Assembly: GCA_002369315.1 (NCBI GenBank) | Contig: DFDW01000032.1 | Span: 1-64,000 of the forward strand | Source: Ruminococcaceae bacterium UBA3818 | GTDB lineage: Bacteria > Bacillota > Clostridia > Oscillospirales > Ruminococcaceae | Reading direction: 5' to 3' | DNA: 64,000 nt | Shown here: positions 26,126 through 35,639 of the stretch, piece by piece | How positions within the stretch are numbered: the stretch's first letter is position 1 | Layout: each line of letters starts with the position of its first letter | The notes under the pieces: model-generated | Told to the model about the DNA's origin: nothing | What the model saw: the letters and a program-made list of their open reading frames with translations, nothing else | Databases searched by the model: none | Position numbers and translations under genes: made by a program

Positions 26126-27835
26126 TTAAAAACCCATCAATTGTGTCATCCGCGCTTTGAACTGGGCTTCCAGTTCTCCTGCCTCGGCGCGGCTGCGGCC
26201 TTTGACCATAAAGTAAACCTTGATCTTCGGCTCCGTGCCGGAGGGACGTACCACGATGACATTGTCGCCCTCCAGTCCATATTCCACCACGTTGGAGCGG
26301 GGCAGATGGATCGGCTGCTCCCCGTCGGCAGACTTTTTCACCGACGCCTGATAGTCGGACATCCACAGCACTTTTTTGCCGCAGATCTCCGTAGGAGCGT
26401 TGATACGCAAATCATCCATGATCTCCCGCATGCGCTCCATACCGGAAGCACCTTCGCAGGTGAAGCTGGCCTGGGTATTCAAATGCATGCCGTATTTCTC
26501 ATACAGTCCGAATAAAACATCCGCCAGGGTCTTGCCCTGCTTTTTATAATAAGCGGCCATCTCGCAGATGAGCATGGAGCCATCCACCGCGTCCTTATCC
26601 CGGACGTAGCCGCCGGACAGATAGCCATAGCTCTCTTCAAAGCCGAATATGTACCGGTCCTGTTCGCCTTTTTGCTCCAGCCGCAGGATTTGCTCGCCGA
26701 TATACTTAAATCCGGTGAGGATATTCACCACCTCAAAACCATAGGTTTCGGCCAGCCGATCGATCATGGCGGTCGTTACAATAGTCTTGACCACGATGGG
26801 ATTTTGGGGCATGGTACCCAGCTCGATGCGGGAGCTGGCGATGTAATCGGTCAAAAGCACGCCCACTTCGTTACCAGTCAGCAGCAGATAGCCGCCGTCA
26901 TGCGGCACCGCGATTCCCACACGGTCGCAGTCCGGGTCGGTGGCCAGCAAAAGGTCCGGCTTTTCGGTTTCGCACAAATCCAAGCCTTTTTGCAGCGCCT
27001 CACGGATCTCCGGGTTCGGATACGGACAGGTCGGGAAATTGCCGTCCGGCATCTCCTGTTCTTTTACTGGTACGACATTCTTCACGCCAATGCGGTCGAG
27101 AATCGCCCGGACGCACATATTGCCCGCGCCGTTCAGCGGCGTGTAAACCACTTTCATGCCGCTGTCCGCGCAAATGCCTTTCCGGATGGACTGGCTTTCC
27201 ACCGCGTCCAGATACCGGTCAATCACTTCCTGTTTGATATACTGGATTTTCCCCTGGGCCAGCGCCTGGTCAAAGTCCGCGACTTTGACGCCGTCAAAAA
27301 TATCAATTTCCCCGATTTTTTCCAGAACCGCATTTGCCGCCTCATCGGTCATCTGGCAGCCGTCAGGGCCATAAGCCTTGTAACCGTTGTATTTGGCGGG
27401 ATTGTGGCTGGCGGTGATCATCACGCCCGCCTGGCATTTCAGATCCCGCACCGCGAAAGACAGCGCCGGTGTCGGCATCAGCTGATCGTACAGATAAGCG
27501 GTAACGCCGTTAGCCGCCATGACCCGGGCAGTCTCTTCGGCGAACAGCCGGGAATTGATGCGGGAATCATAGGAAATCGCAATGCTTGCCGCAGGATATT
27601 TTTCATTGAGATAATCCGCCATGCCCTGGGTCGCTTTGCGAACCGTATAAATGTTCATCCGGTTGGTGCCTGCGCCCAATACGCCGCGCAACCCCGCGGT
27701 ACCGAAGGCCAGCTCCTGATAAAACCGGTCGAAAATTTCTTCCTCTTTGCCTTTTATGCCCAGCAATTCCTCTTTCAGCGCCGGGTCCTCCAGCGGGAAA
27801 TCCAACCAACGCTGATACTGCATGTTTTCTGTCAT
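26126..27835 (-). CDS. Phosphoglucomutase/phosphomannomutase
   Basis: This alpha-D-phosphohexomutase interconverts sugar 1- and 6-phosphates. FGTAGLRGVLG marks the N-terminal domain, the phosphoserine loop is ITASHNPAKYNGYK, the metal loop is DPDCDRVG, the sugar loop is GFEESYGYLSG and the C-terminal phosphate site is RPSGTEPKIK. At 569 residues it matches the PgcA type of Firmicutes, which supplies glucose 1-phosphate for glycolipids and cell-wall polymers, and so may serve the GT4 enzyme at 12.4 kb. The ATG at 27835 has GGAGG 8 bases upstream. Confidence 0.93.
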   Translation of the reverse strand: MTENMQYQRWLDFPLEDPALKEELLGIKGKEEEIFDRFYQELAFGTAGLRGVLGAGTNRMNIYTVRKATQGMADYLNEKYPAASIAISYDSRINSRLFAEETARVMAANGVTAYLYDQLMPTPALSFAVRDLKCQAGVMITASHNPAKYNGYKAYGPDGCQMTDEAANAVLEKIGEIDIFDGVKVADFDQALAQGKIQYIKQEVIDRYLDAVESQSIRKGICADSGMKVVYTPLNGAGNMCVRAILDRIGVKNVVPVKEQEMPDGNFPTCPYPNPEIREALQKGLDLCETEKPDLLLATDPDCDRVGIAVPHDGGYLLLTGNEVGVLLTDYIASSRIELGTMPQNPIVVKTIVTTAMIDRLAETYGFEVVNILTGFKYIGEQILRLEQKGEQDRYIFGFEESYGYLSGGYVRDKDAVDGSMLICEMAAYYKKQGKTLADVLFGLYEKYGMHLNTQASFTCEGASGMERMREIMDDLRINAPTEICGKKVLWMSDYQASVKKSADGEQPIHLPRSNVVEYGLEGDNVIVVRPSGTEPKIKVYFMVKGRSRAEAGELEAQFKARMTQLMGF

Positions 27836-27878
27836 ATTGATCGCCTCCGACTTTTCATAAACATCGCTGCTTTTTATC

Positions 27879-27907
27879 AGTATAGCGCATCCACAGATTT
27901 TTCTCAA
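27879..27907 (-). promoter_or_regulatory. Promoter of the phosphoglucomutase gene
   Basis: On the minus strand TTGAGA and TATACT are 17 bases apart. The remaining 27908-28089 stretch is AT-rich and holds the divergent comM promoter region. Confidence 0.7.
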
Positions 27908-28089
27908 CAGTTTTTTAGAAAGACTGCCTAAATTTAGCAGATAAAATCATTCTCTTCATGGACATTTTACCCTTTTTTTACCCAAAACAAATGAATTTCC
28001 CACTGAAAACGGAAAAATCCGACCATTCTCTGGCCAGTTTCCATAAAATGCGGTATACTGATGGTATCGTTTGATTGGCAGGTGTTTTT

Positions 28090-29616
28090 ATGTTTTATTC
28101 GGTGTGCAGTATGGGGCTTTTGGGACTTTCTGCCTATCCAGTCCGGGCAGAAGTAGATTTGTCCCAATCTATGCCGTCCTTTGAAATCGTAGGATTGCCG
28201 GGAGCGGCGGTCAAAGAATCCCGGGACCGCGTTCGCTCCGCCATCCGCAACTGTGGGATGGCATTCCCCTTGGGCAAAATCATCGTAAACCTTTCCCCTG
28301 CCGACGTGAAAAAAGACGGCGCGCTTTACGATCTGCCGATTTTTCTCGGTGTGCTCAAAGCCGCCGGCATGCTGGATGCTGACCTTTCAGACAGTGCGTT
28401 CTTCGGCGAGCTTTCCCTGTCCGGCGAGGTGCGTCGGGTCAATGGAGCACTGCCGCTGGTACTGGGCGCCCAGCAGTTCGGACTGCGCCGGGTCTTCCTC
28501 CCGCAGGCAAACGCCGCCGAGGGGGCTTTGGTCCGGGGAATCGAAGTATACGGCATCTCTCATGTCAAGGAACTGTTAAACTGGTACCAAAAAGGGACCG
28601 CGCTGACGCCCGCCGTTCACAGCGAACCGATGCCGGGGGAAAGACTTCCCTATCTGGATTTTTCCGACGTCAAAGGGCAATCCGGCGCCAAGCGGGCTCT
28701 GGAAGTAGCCGCAGCGGGCGGGCATAATCTTCTGATGATTGGTTCCCCCGGTGCCGGCAAGTCCATGCTGGCCAAGCGGATTCCCTCTATTCTGCCGGAA
28801 ATGACCTTTGAGGAATCCATCGAAACCACCAAAATTCACTCGGTGGCGGGACTTTTGCCGGAAGGGGACGCGCTCATCACCCAGCGTCCTTTTCGCGCGC
28901 CGCACCACACCATCTCTCCGGTGGGTCTTTCCGGCGGCGGAAGCATTCCCCGTCCCGGTGAGATTTCCCTGGCACACAATGGAGTATTGTTTTTAGACGA
29001 GCTGCCTGAATTTTCACGGGACGCCATGGAAGTTCTGCGCCAGCCCATCGAGGATGGTCAGGTAACCATCTCCCGGGTGGCCGGAACGCTGACCTATCCC
29101 TGTTCCATGATGGTGGTCGCCGCTATGAATCCCTGCCCCTGCGGCTATTTCGGCCATCCGTCACGGGAATGCAGTTGTTCTGCCGGGGCGGTCAGCCGCT
29201 ATTTGTCCCGGGTGTCCGGACCGCTTTTGGACCGGTTGGATTTACATGTGGAAGTGGCTCCGGTGGAATATCAAAATCTGGTTTCCGCCCGGCAGGAAGA
29301 AAGTTCTTCCGCCATCCGGCTGCGGGTAAACCAAGCCAGGAAGCTGCAGCAGGAGCGTTACCGTTCTATCGGTATCTCCTGTAATGCCAAGCTGCCGGCA
29401 CCGGCGGTAAACAAATTCTGTCCGATGGACGACAGCGCCTCAGCCCTGCTCTCCCGCGCGTTTGAGACGATGGGGCTGTCCGCCCGGGCCTATGACCGGA
29501 TCCTGAAAGTATCCCGCACCATCGCCGATCTGGACGGTGCCGAAGTGATCAGCCGCCGCCATATTGCCGAGGCGGTACAGTACCGCAGCCTGGACCGGAA
29601 ATACTGGTCCAGATAA
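28090..29616 (+). CDS. YifB/ComM-family magnesium-chelatase-like AAA ATPase
   Basis: The N-terminal Lon-protease-like domain (FEIVGLPGAAVKESRDRVR, NLSPADVKKDG) is followed by the Mg-chelatase AAA core with Walker A GSPGAGKS near residue 222, Walker B LFLDELPE, and the NPCPCGYFG zinc-like motif. ComM of gammaproteobacteria is a branch-migration helicase in transformation; the role in Clostridia is untested. The ATG at 28090 is chosen over an earlier in-frame start at 28075; its ribosome site (CAGGTG) is weak. A TATACT at 28054-28059 is a candidate -10 box. Confidence 0.93.
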   Translation: MFYSVCSMGLLGLSAYPVRAEVDLSQSMPSFEIVGLPGAAVKESRDRVRSAIRNCGMAFPLGKIIVNLSPADVKKDGALYDLPIFLGVLKAAGMLDADLSDSAFFGELSLSGEVRRVNGALPLVLGAQQFGLRRVFLPQANAAEGALVRGIEVYGISHVKELLNWYQKGTALTPAVHSEPMPGERLPYLDFSDVKGQSGAKRALEVAAAGGHNLLMIGSPGAGKSMLAKRIPSILPEMTFEESIETTKIHSVAGLLPEGDALITQRPFRAPHHTISPVGLSGGGSIPRPGEISLAHNGVLFLDELPEFSRDAMEVLRQPIEDGQVTISRVAGTLTYPCSMMVVAAMNPCPCGYFGHPSRECSCSAGAVSRYLSRVSGPLLDRLDLHVEVAPVEYQNLVSARQEESSSAIRLRVNQARKLQQERYRSIGISCNAKLPAPAVNKFCPMDDSASALLSRAFETMGLSARAYDRILKVSRTIADLDGAEVISRRHIAEAVQYRSLDRKYWSR

Positions 29617-29626
29617 AGGAGGTTTT

Positions 29627-30514
29627 ATGGAATATTACGCCGACGGAAAATCTTTCACATTCGAAACCGAAATCCGTGACAACCCCGTTCTGCGGGAAAG
29701 TTTCTTTGGGCTGGCCCGGCAAATTTTCCGCCTGGATTTTGAGCCGTGGTATCAAGGCGGCGGCTGGCAGGACCGTTATCTGCCCCACACGCTGGTTTAT
29801 CATGGTCAGGTCGTGGCCAATGTTTCGGTCAACCGCATGGATTTCCTGATGGACGGCGTCAGCCGTTCGTTGATTCAGTTGGGCACTGTCATGACCCATC
29901 CGGATTACCGCGGTATGGGCCTATCCCGTTTTTTGATGGAGACCGTGCTGCACATCTGGAACGGCCGATGCGACGGGGTTTATCTGTTTGCCAACGATAC
30001 TGTGTTGGACTTTTACCCCAAATTTGGGTTTATCCGAGCAGAAGAGACACAATTTTTTCTTCCGGCAGCTCCGCAGCGCCAAATTCCCCTGCGCCGCTTG
30101 GACCTGGACCTCCCCGCGGACCGATCGCTTTTGTTAAACGCCTACCGCCGTTCCAATCCTTTTTCGGCGTTTTCCATGGAGAATAACGAAGGGCTGCTTC
30201 TGTTCTACGCGCTGGGGCCGTTTCGGGAGTTCCTTTATGCCCCGCCCTGGGAAAACGCGGCCGTCATCCTGGAAAAAGACGGGGATACGCTGTTTTGCCA
30301 CGAACTGTTGGGGCAATGGCCGGATGTCTTTGCCGAAACCTTGAACCGGCTGGCAAGCCCGGGCATTCGCCGAATCGGGCTGGGCTTTACACCGAAGGAT
30401 CAAAACCTTTCTTTTTCCTGTGCGCCGGGCGAAGAACACCTCTTCGTCCTGGCCGGAGGGGCAAATCCTTTCGCCGGGCATAAACGCTTTTTCCCCCAGA
30501 TTTCTCACGCCTGA
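29627..30514 (+). CDS. GNAT-family acetyltransferase (Eis-like layout)
   Basis: The 295-residue protein has a GNAT domain at residues 1-150 with acetyl-CoA loop HPDYRGMGLSRFLM and ANDTVLDFYPKFGF at the fold end. A further 140 residues form a second domain, so it is longer than simple GNATs and recalls two-domain types. The acceptor is unknown. AAAGGAGG lies 6 bases before the ATG. It begins 10 bases after comM ends, so the pair form one unit closed by the next terminator. Confidence 0.82.
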   Translation: MEYYADGKSFTFETEIRDNPVLRESFFGLARQIFRLDFEPWYQGGGWQDRYLPHTLVYHGQVVANVSVNRMDFLMDGVSRSLIQLGTVMTHPDYRGMGLSRFLMETVLHIWNGRCDGVYLFANDTVLDFYPKFGFIRAEETQFFLPAAPQRQIPLRRLDLDLPADRSLLLNAYRRSNPFSAFSMENNEGLLLFYALGPFREFLYAPPWENAAVILEKDGDTLFCHELLGQWPDVFAETLNRLASPGIRRIGLGFTPKDQNLSFSCAPGEEHLFVLAGGANPFAGHKRFFPQISHA

Positions 30515-30525
30515 GCCGAATCCAA

Positions 30526-30559
30526 CAAAAAAGCGGGAGCCATTTCGCTCCCGCTTTTT
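30526..30559. terminator. Bidirectional terminator between GNAT gene and rlmH
   Basis: AAAAAGCGGGAGC pairs with GCTCCCGCTTTTT (13 bp). The rlmH stop codon touches its right edge, so it serves both convergent units. Confidence 0.9.
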
Positions 30560-31040
30560 ATTTATGATATTTTCCGCCGCTTAAAATCTGGTATCCCCGA
30601 TAGACCTGTTCCAGCAGCATCACCCGCGCCAACTGGTGCGGAAAGGTCATGCGGGACATGGAAAGCTTGCGGTCCGCCCGCTCTTTCACCGCCTGGGACA
30701 ATCCGAAAGACCCGCCGATCACAAACGTCAGGTCAGACTTGCCGCTGACCGCCGCCTGTTGGAAGATTCCGGCCAGTTCTTCGGAGCTTTGCTGTTTTCC
30801 CTCAATGCACAAAGCGATCACCAAGCTTCCCGCCGTGATTTTGGAAAGGATCCGGCGCCCCTCCTCTTCCATCCCTGCGGTGATCTGCGCCAAAGACGGA
30901 TTCTGCGGCAGCCGCTCCTCTTCGATTTCCTGAATGGAAAGCCTGCAAAAAGCGCCCAGCCGTTTTTGATATTCCGCCGCCGCTTCCCGCCAATACGCTT
31001 CCTTTAATTTACCCACACACAAAACTGTTACTGACTGCAT
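30558..31040 (-). CDS. rlmH: 23S rRNA (pseudouridine1915-N3)-methyltransferase
   Basis: RlmH is a SPOUT methyltransferase that modifies the 23S rRNA in helix 69 on assembled 70S ribosomes. The 160-residue protein shows VLCVGKLKEAYWREAAAEY at the start, the knot core LTFVIGGSFGLS, and the C-terminal FPHQLARVMLLEQVYRGYQI with the conserved YHK end. Length is standard. The ATG has GGGAGG about 6 bases upstream. It follows the walJ-like gene by 41 bases in the same direction, a pairing common in Firmicutes. Confidence 0.96.
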   Translation of the reverse strand: MQSVTVLCVGKLKEAYWREAAAEYQKRLGAFCRLSIQEIEEERLPQNPSLAQITAGMEEEGRRILSKITAGSLVIALCIEGKQQSSEELAGIFQQAAVSGKSDLTFVIGGSFGLSQAVKERADRKLSMSRMTFPHQLARVMLLEQVYRGYQILSGGKYHK

Positions 31041-31081
31041 TTTTTCCTCCCAAAATCCGGCTGTCTTTTCATCGCCGGCGG

Positions 31082-31873
31082 CTATAAACAGATCATGCTG
31101 CCCGGCTCATACCGCGGCGCTACCTCCAGCCGATAATCCGTCTCCCGTTTCATCCCGGCCTGTGCCAGCGCCGACACCGACGTTTCCATTGCCAGATCCG
31201 GCAGGTTGTTCTCACGGCTTAAATGTCCCAGTAGGATCTGCCGGGCGCCAGACCGGACCAATTCCGGCAAAAACGCGGCGCAATCCGCGTTGGACAGGTG
31301 GCCGGAATCGCCGTCGATCCTGCGTTTGAGCGGGTAGGGATAAAATCCGGCCATCAGCATATTCCTGTCATAGTTGGATTCCAGCAACACCAGATCGCAC
31401 CCGCCGACCGCCTGCCGCACCGTGGGCGTTACCATACCCAGGTCCGTGGAAACCGCCATTTTTTTGCCGTTTCCGCTGATCGCCACATAGCCCACGCTAT
31501 GAGCGCTGTCGTGGGAGGTTTCAAAGGCCCCTATGTACAAATCACCGACATTGATACCCTGCAACGGCATCGGAACCGCTTTGGCCCCCGCAGGCAGATA
31601 ATCCCGCTCTGCCAGAAAATCCAGCACTTCATCGGTGGCATATACTGGAACCTGCAGCTTTTTCAAAAGCACTTTTAGACCTTTAATATGATCGGTATGC
31701 TCGTGGGTAATGAATACTGCCCCGATGCTTTCCCGGTCGATGCCCTGCGTTTCCAGCGCGGTTATGATTCCCCGGCAGCTGATTCCCGCGTCAACCAGCA
31801 CGCCGCCAACCCCGCTGCCAATATAGGTACTATTTCCGCTGCTGCCGCTGGCGAGCGTACAAAAACATGCCAT
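31082..31873 (-). CDS. WalJ/YycJ-like metallo-beta-lactamase-fold hydrolase
   Basis: The 263-residue protein begins CTLASGSSGNSTYI and has the metal motif HEHTDHIKGL, followed by SHDSAHSVGY and a C-terminal LLGHLSRENN. These features match the YycJ (WalJ) exonuclease-like family. In Firmicutes it is often near walKR, which are not seen here; instead it precedes rlmH, another gene of the yyc region. A role in DNA processing at the fork is suggested for the family. AAAGGA lies about 9 bases before the ATG. Confidence 0.9.
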   Translation of the reverse strand: MACFCTLASGSSGNSTYIGSGVGGVLVDAGISCRGIITALETQGIDRESIGAVFITHEHTDHIKGLKVLLKKLQVPVYATDEVLDFLAERDYLPAGAKAVPMPLQGINVGDLYIGAFETSHDSAHSVGYVAISGNGKKMAVSTDLGMVTPTVRQAVGGCDLVLLESNYDRNMLMAGFYPYPLKRRIDGDSGHLSNADCAAFLPELVRSGARQILLGHLSRENNLPDLAMETSVSALAQAGMKRETDYRLEVAPRYEPGSMICL

Positions 31874-31951
31874 TGTGCCAATCCTTTCTGTCTGAATCCT
31901 GTCAGATTCGTGGATTCCGGACCGGAGAAGAAAAACCGCCCGGATTTTCGT

Positions 31952-31991
31952 TTTCTAAAAGAAATCGGCTCAGGCCATAGGCCAAAGCCGA
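31952..31991 (-). terminator. murA terminator
   Basis: On the minus strand TTTCGGCT and AGCCGATTT frame a stem with an inner GGCC/GGCC pair, followed by a T-rich tail. It lies 13 bases after murA. Confidence 0.6.
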
Positions 31992-32003
31992 AACCGTTTT
32001 CAT

Positions 32004-33293
32004 CTATCCGATCGCCCGCTGCACATCCGCATCCGGCACCTCGATTTTTTCCATTTTGGCCCCCAGCCCACGGAACTTCTCTGCAACCGATTCATATCCC
32101 CGTTCAATATGGTGGATTTCCTCTACCTCTGTCCGCCCGCAGGCAATCAGCCCGGCAATGATCAGAGCCGCGCCGGCCCGCAGATCGGTGGCTTTTACCG
32201 GTGCGCCGGTGAGGCTTTCCACCCCTTCCACCACCGCGACTTTGCCGTCTACCTGGATTTTGGCTCCCATCCGCCGCAATTCATCCACATATTTGTACCG
32301 GTTATCCCATACGCCCTCGGTGATGATGCTTGTCCCTTCCGCGACAGAAAGCATCACCGCCATCTGCGGCTGTAAATCCGTCGGGAAGCCCGGGTGCGGC
32401 AGGGTTTTCAGGTTGATCTTTTTTAATGGGCCATTGCGGGTAACGCGAACTGCGTCGTCAAATTCCTCCACCGTCGCGCCCGCCGCCACCAGCTTCGCCG
32501 TAATGGATTCCAAATGTTTTGGAATGACATTTTTCACCAGGACATCGCCGTTGGTAGCCGCCGCCGCGACCATAAAGGTTCCTGCCTCAATTTGATCCGG
32601 AATGATCGAATAGGTTGCGCCGTGCATATGCTCCACGCCGCGGATCTTTATCACGTCGGTACCAGCGCCGCGCACGTCCGCCCCCATAGAGTTCAAAAAG
32701 TTTGCTACATCAACCACATGCGGCTCTTTTGCCACATTTTCCAAAATCGTCAGGCCCTGCGCCCGAACTGCTGCCAACATGACATTGATCGTTGCGCCAA
32801 CCGTAACGCCGTCAAAATAAATATGACTGCCGGTCAGTTTCTGTGCCTCGGCACAAATCATGCCATGGTCGATAGAAACATCCGCTCCCAGCGCTTCAAA
32901 GCCTTTGATATGCTGATCAATGGGGCGCACTCCGCCAAAATTGCATCCGCCGGGCATCGTCACAGACCCTTCGGAATAGCGGCCCAGCAACGAACCCAGA
33001 AAATAGTAAGAAGCTCGCATATTCCGGGCGATATCAAACGGAACCGAAGGGGCAATAATATGAGTAGCGTCGATTTCCACTGTTGTTTTATTGCGCATTT
33101 TGATTTTTGCGCCTAACTCCTGCAAAATCTGCAGGGAGATATTCACATCATTGATATTTGGAATATTTTCCAAAACGCAGGGTTCTTCTGCCAGCAAAAC
33201 CGCGGGAATAATTGCCACCGCCGCATTTTTCGCGCCACTGATGACAACTTCACCTTCCAAACGGCTGGGACCTTCAATGAAAAATTTCTCCAT
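32004..33293 (-). CDS. murA: UDP-N-acetylglucosamine 1-carboxyvinyltransferase
   Basis: MurA adds enolpyruvate from PEP to UDP-GlcNAc, the first committed peptidoglycan step. The EPSP-synthase-like inside-out barrel is 429 residues. The catalytic loop retains the Cys targeted by fosfomycin (PGGCNFGGVRPIDQH, near residue 118), so sensitivity is expected. The Lys near residue 22 (SGAKNAAV) and the FPTDLQPQ segment bind substrate. AAAGGAG lies upstream of the ATG. It is transcribed alone, away from murB at 9 kb; a second MurA paralogue is usual in Firmicutes but is not in this window. Confidence 0.96.
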   Translation of the reverse strand: MEKFFIEGPSRLEGEVVISGAKNAAVAIIPAVLLAEEPCVLENIPNINDVNISLQILQELGAKIKMRNKTTVEIDATHIIAPSVPFDIARNMRASYYFLGSLLGRYSEGSVTMPGGCNFGGVRPIDQHIKGFEALGADVSIDHGMICAEAQKLTGSHIYFDGVTVGATINVMLAAVRAQGLTILENVAKEPHVVDVANFLNSMGADVRGAGTDVIKIRGVEHMHGATYSIIPDQIEAGTFMVAAAATNGDVLVKNVIPKHLESITAKLVAAGATVEEFDDAVRVTRNGPLKKINLKTLPHPGFPTDLQPQMAVMLSVAEGTSIITEGVWDNRYKYVDELRRMGAKIQVDGKVAVVEGVESLTGAPVKATDLRAGAALIIAGLIACGRTEVEEIHHIERGYESVAEKFRGLGAKMEKIEVPDADVQRAIG

Positions 33294-33375
33294 TTCAGTC
33301 TCTCCTTTATGATCTTTCTCTCTGTTCCCCCATTAAAAACGCAGGAAATCCTGCGGGCATACCTCTAACAGTAGT

Positions 33376-33384
33376 ATTATAGCA
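33376..33384 (-). promoter_or_regulatory. Extended -10 promoter element of murA
   Basis: On the minus strand TGC directly precedes TATAAT. The -35 region is poor (TTTTAT), so the extended -10 would carry recognition. A small palindrome (CGCAGGAAATCCTGCG) lies in the leader at about 33340-33355. Confidence 0.55.
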
Positions 33385-33496
33385 CAGGTGCCTGCAAAAT
33401 AAAAGTCTAATTTCACAAGAAAATATCTTCCTGAAAAAGCCGCTTTTTCCGGTGGTTTCGGTGCCTTCAACAATGATTGTTTCCAAAACATTACAG

Positions 33497-33533
33497 TACA
33501 AAAAAAGGCGCCTATAAAAGGCGCCTTTTTTGT
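33497..33533 (-). terminator. Terminator of the M23 peptidase gene
   Basis: AAAGGCGCC and GGCGCCTTT with a 7-base loop lie in A and T runs, 4 bases after the stop. Confidence 0.9.
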
Positions 33534-33536
33534 ATT

Positions 33537-35309
33537 TTACCGGCCCGGATAATAGGTGCCGATATATTTTGCTGGATCCATAAACCTACCGTTGATAATA
33601 ATTTCAAAATGGCAGTGATTTCCATAAGCGTTGCCTGTCTGCCCAACGTATCCAATGATCTGCCCTTGCTGAACATAATCGCCATAGGATACCGCCAGCT
33701 GGCTCATATGGGCATAAAGGGTATAAATCCCGTTGCCGTGGCTGATTTTCACGTGAATACCGTAAGCGTAATATTGCCGCACCGCTTTTACGACTGTACC
33801 GGAAGCGGCCGCGCGGATCACGGTACCACGGGGCGCGGCGATGTCCATGCCGGTGTGGCCCCAATAGCCGTTGATGCCGCAGGAAAGATATCCGCCGTCC
33901 ACCGGCCAGATAAAGCCGCCGGAATTGGAACCGGTGCTTCCTCCAGTGCTGAGGACCTGAATCGGCTCCGCGGTGCCTACCGTCATCACCTGGTCCACCG
34001 GCTCTTTGAGAACGACGGAATCAACCTCGGTGCGGTCTGTTTCCATCCCGTCGACATAGACCACATCAGCGGTCACCAGGCGCTTACCCAGCACACCCGA
34101 GCTGCGGATTGCCTGATAGCCTTTGGCGTAGTTGGCATCCACTACCTGCTCCGTTCCAAAAGGAATATCTTCTTCATAGACCTCTGTTACCGTACGTTTT
34201 ACCGTCAAAAAATTGACTTGGTTGGAAATTAGAACCTTCTGGCCAACCAGCAGGCTTTCCTCGATGCCGGGATTAAGAGCTTTAAGCTGGGAATACGGGA
34301 TATCCATCTTTTGGGAAATCAAGGTGGGGGCGTCGCCCGCTTCCACCGTATAGGTTACCTCTCCTTCCACCTCAGAGGTCAAAATCGCTTCCATCTCTTC
34401 CGGCTCCACCAGGCTGCTCAGCAGATACAATCCCTTGGAAAGCTGGACATCCTGAACAAAGTCCACCCGCTCATTCTCATCGCCGGTCCGGTATTCGTCC
34501 AGCATACCGTCCAGCAGCGAACGGATCGGCTCCGCATTTTCCACCGCGCCGTAAAATACGCCGTCCACGTATAAGCCGCTCGCCTCGGTAATCTCGTTGC
34601 CCGACGCAGCGATCAGCTCATCGGCGATTTCGTTGACCGAGGAAAGCTCTTCCTCATCTATTACTTTCAATGTATATTTGGGAACCGTATCCAGAGGGGG
34701 CTGATACTCCTCATAAACAATACGGCTTTGCATGATTTTTTCCGATTCGTCAAAATCTGATTCTTTTGCAATATAACCGATGATTTTATCATTATATTCC
34801 ACTTCCAGCGCAAACTGGAGATTGGTATTTTGATGGATCAGGCCGACCAGTATGATAAAGCTGATGACCGGCGCGACATAATTAAAAACCGTGCCGAGGG
34901 TTTGCCCGACAAGCCGCAGGCTCTCCCACCATATCCGATTTTTCTCTTTGCGGACAGCTTTGGGGCCAAATTCCTCCGCCATCATCAGGCGTTCTTGCTG
35001 GTTTTGCCGCAAACGCTGTAGCTGCCGGTATGGACGCATGGCGTCTTGCAATGAAAAACGAAATTTTCGGCCGACAAGGGTCATACGCTTTTTCAGCTTC
35101 AGCTGCAAACGAAGACGAGTCTGTACAGCGAAGCGGAATAAGCGCTTTTTGTAACGTTTAAAATAACGAATCAGCTGGATGCCGGTGTAATAACAAAACC
35201 GGTAAGCTTCTGTCACCGCGTTCCACGCCGCGCCTTTCAGCGGACGGCTGTGCGCCGTATGTTTTTGATTGGCCTGTGCTTTTTTTCCGGCATTCTGGCT
35301 GTTTTCCAT
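33537..35309 (-). CDS. Membrane-anchored M23 peptidoglycan endopeptidase with LysM and G5 domains
   Basis: The 590-residue protein has an unusually long basic N-terminal part (residues 1-135, many Arg/Lys), then one membrane span at about 138-158, placing the rest outside. There follow a linker region, a LysM repeat (TYTVEAGDAPTLISQKMDI), a G5-like domain (TVTEVYEEDIPFGTEQ) and an M23 LytM domain with GHTGMD and HCHFE zinc ligands near the C terminus. It should cut peptide crosslinks in the wall. The ATG at 35309 has AAAGGAG upstream. The N-terminal part could bind a cytosolic partner or nucleic acid. Confidence 0.92.
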   Translation of the reverse strand: MENSQNAGKKAQANQKHTAHSRPLKGAAWNAVTEAYRFCYYTGIQLIRYFKRYKKRLFRFAVQTRLRLQLKLKKRMTLVGRKFRFSLQDAMRPYRQLQRLRQNQQERLMMAEEFGPKAVRKEKNRIWWESLRLVGQTLGTVFNYVAPVISFIILVGLIHQNTNLQFALEVEYNDKIIGYIAKESDFDESEKIMQSRIVYEEYQPPLDTVPKYTLKVIDEEELSSVNEIADELIAASGNEITEASGLYVDGVFYGAVENAEPIRSLLDGMLDEYRTGDENERVDFVQDVQLSKGLYLLSSLVEPEEMEAILTSEVEGEVTYTVEAGDAPTLISQKMDIPYSQLKALNPGIEESLLVGQKVLISNQVNFLTVKRTVTEVYEEDIPFGTEQVVDANYAKGYQAIRSSGVLGKRLVTADVVYVDGMETDRTEVDSVVLKEPVDQVMTVGTAEPIQVLSTGGSTGSNSGGFIWPVDGGYLSCGINGYWGHTGMDIAAPRGTVIRAAASGTVVKAVRQYYAYGIHVKISHGNGIYTLYAHMSQLAVSYGDYVQQGQIIGYVGQTGNAYGNHCHFEIIINGRFMDPAKYIGTYYPGR

Positions 35310-35360
35310 GCATTCCTCTCCTTTCTTCCGCGGTACAAATCTTCCGCTTGATTCTTTTTC

Positions 35361-35388
35361 ATTATACACGCTCTGTCTTTTTTATCAA
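35361..35388 (-). promoter_or_regulatory. Promoter of the M23 gene
   Basis: On the minus strand TTGATA and TATAAT are 16 bases apart, about 52 bases before the start codon. Confidence 0.7.
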
Positions 35389-35639
35389 CCGAATTTACAA
35401 AAATGTAAAAAAGTTATAGTTAAAGTGTATAAATATCGCTGTGGAAAAATCGGGTCTGCTTGTGCATTTTTCGCTTAAATGTGTCCTCTATGTGATGCAT
35501 TTGTTCGGATGTGAGAACCGGCCTTCCCGCCTTTTCCATGGCCCAGAAAGGCTTTGGATTCGTTCGATTTTGCTGCATGCACACACGGATAACCCACCTT
35601 TTGCGCATCAGCAAAAGCCGCTTTCGTAAGAATCGCAAC

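Noticed and set aside
35420..35638. A 72-codon minus-strand frame between the RluA and M23 genes
   Set aside because: It would begin with TTG one base after the rluA stop. A GTG at 35584 has a GGTGG-like site, so a 54-residue product is possible, but I see no family and little support.
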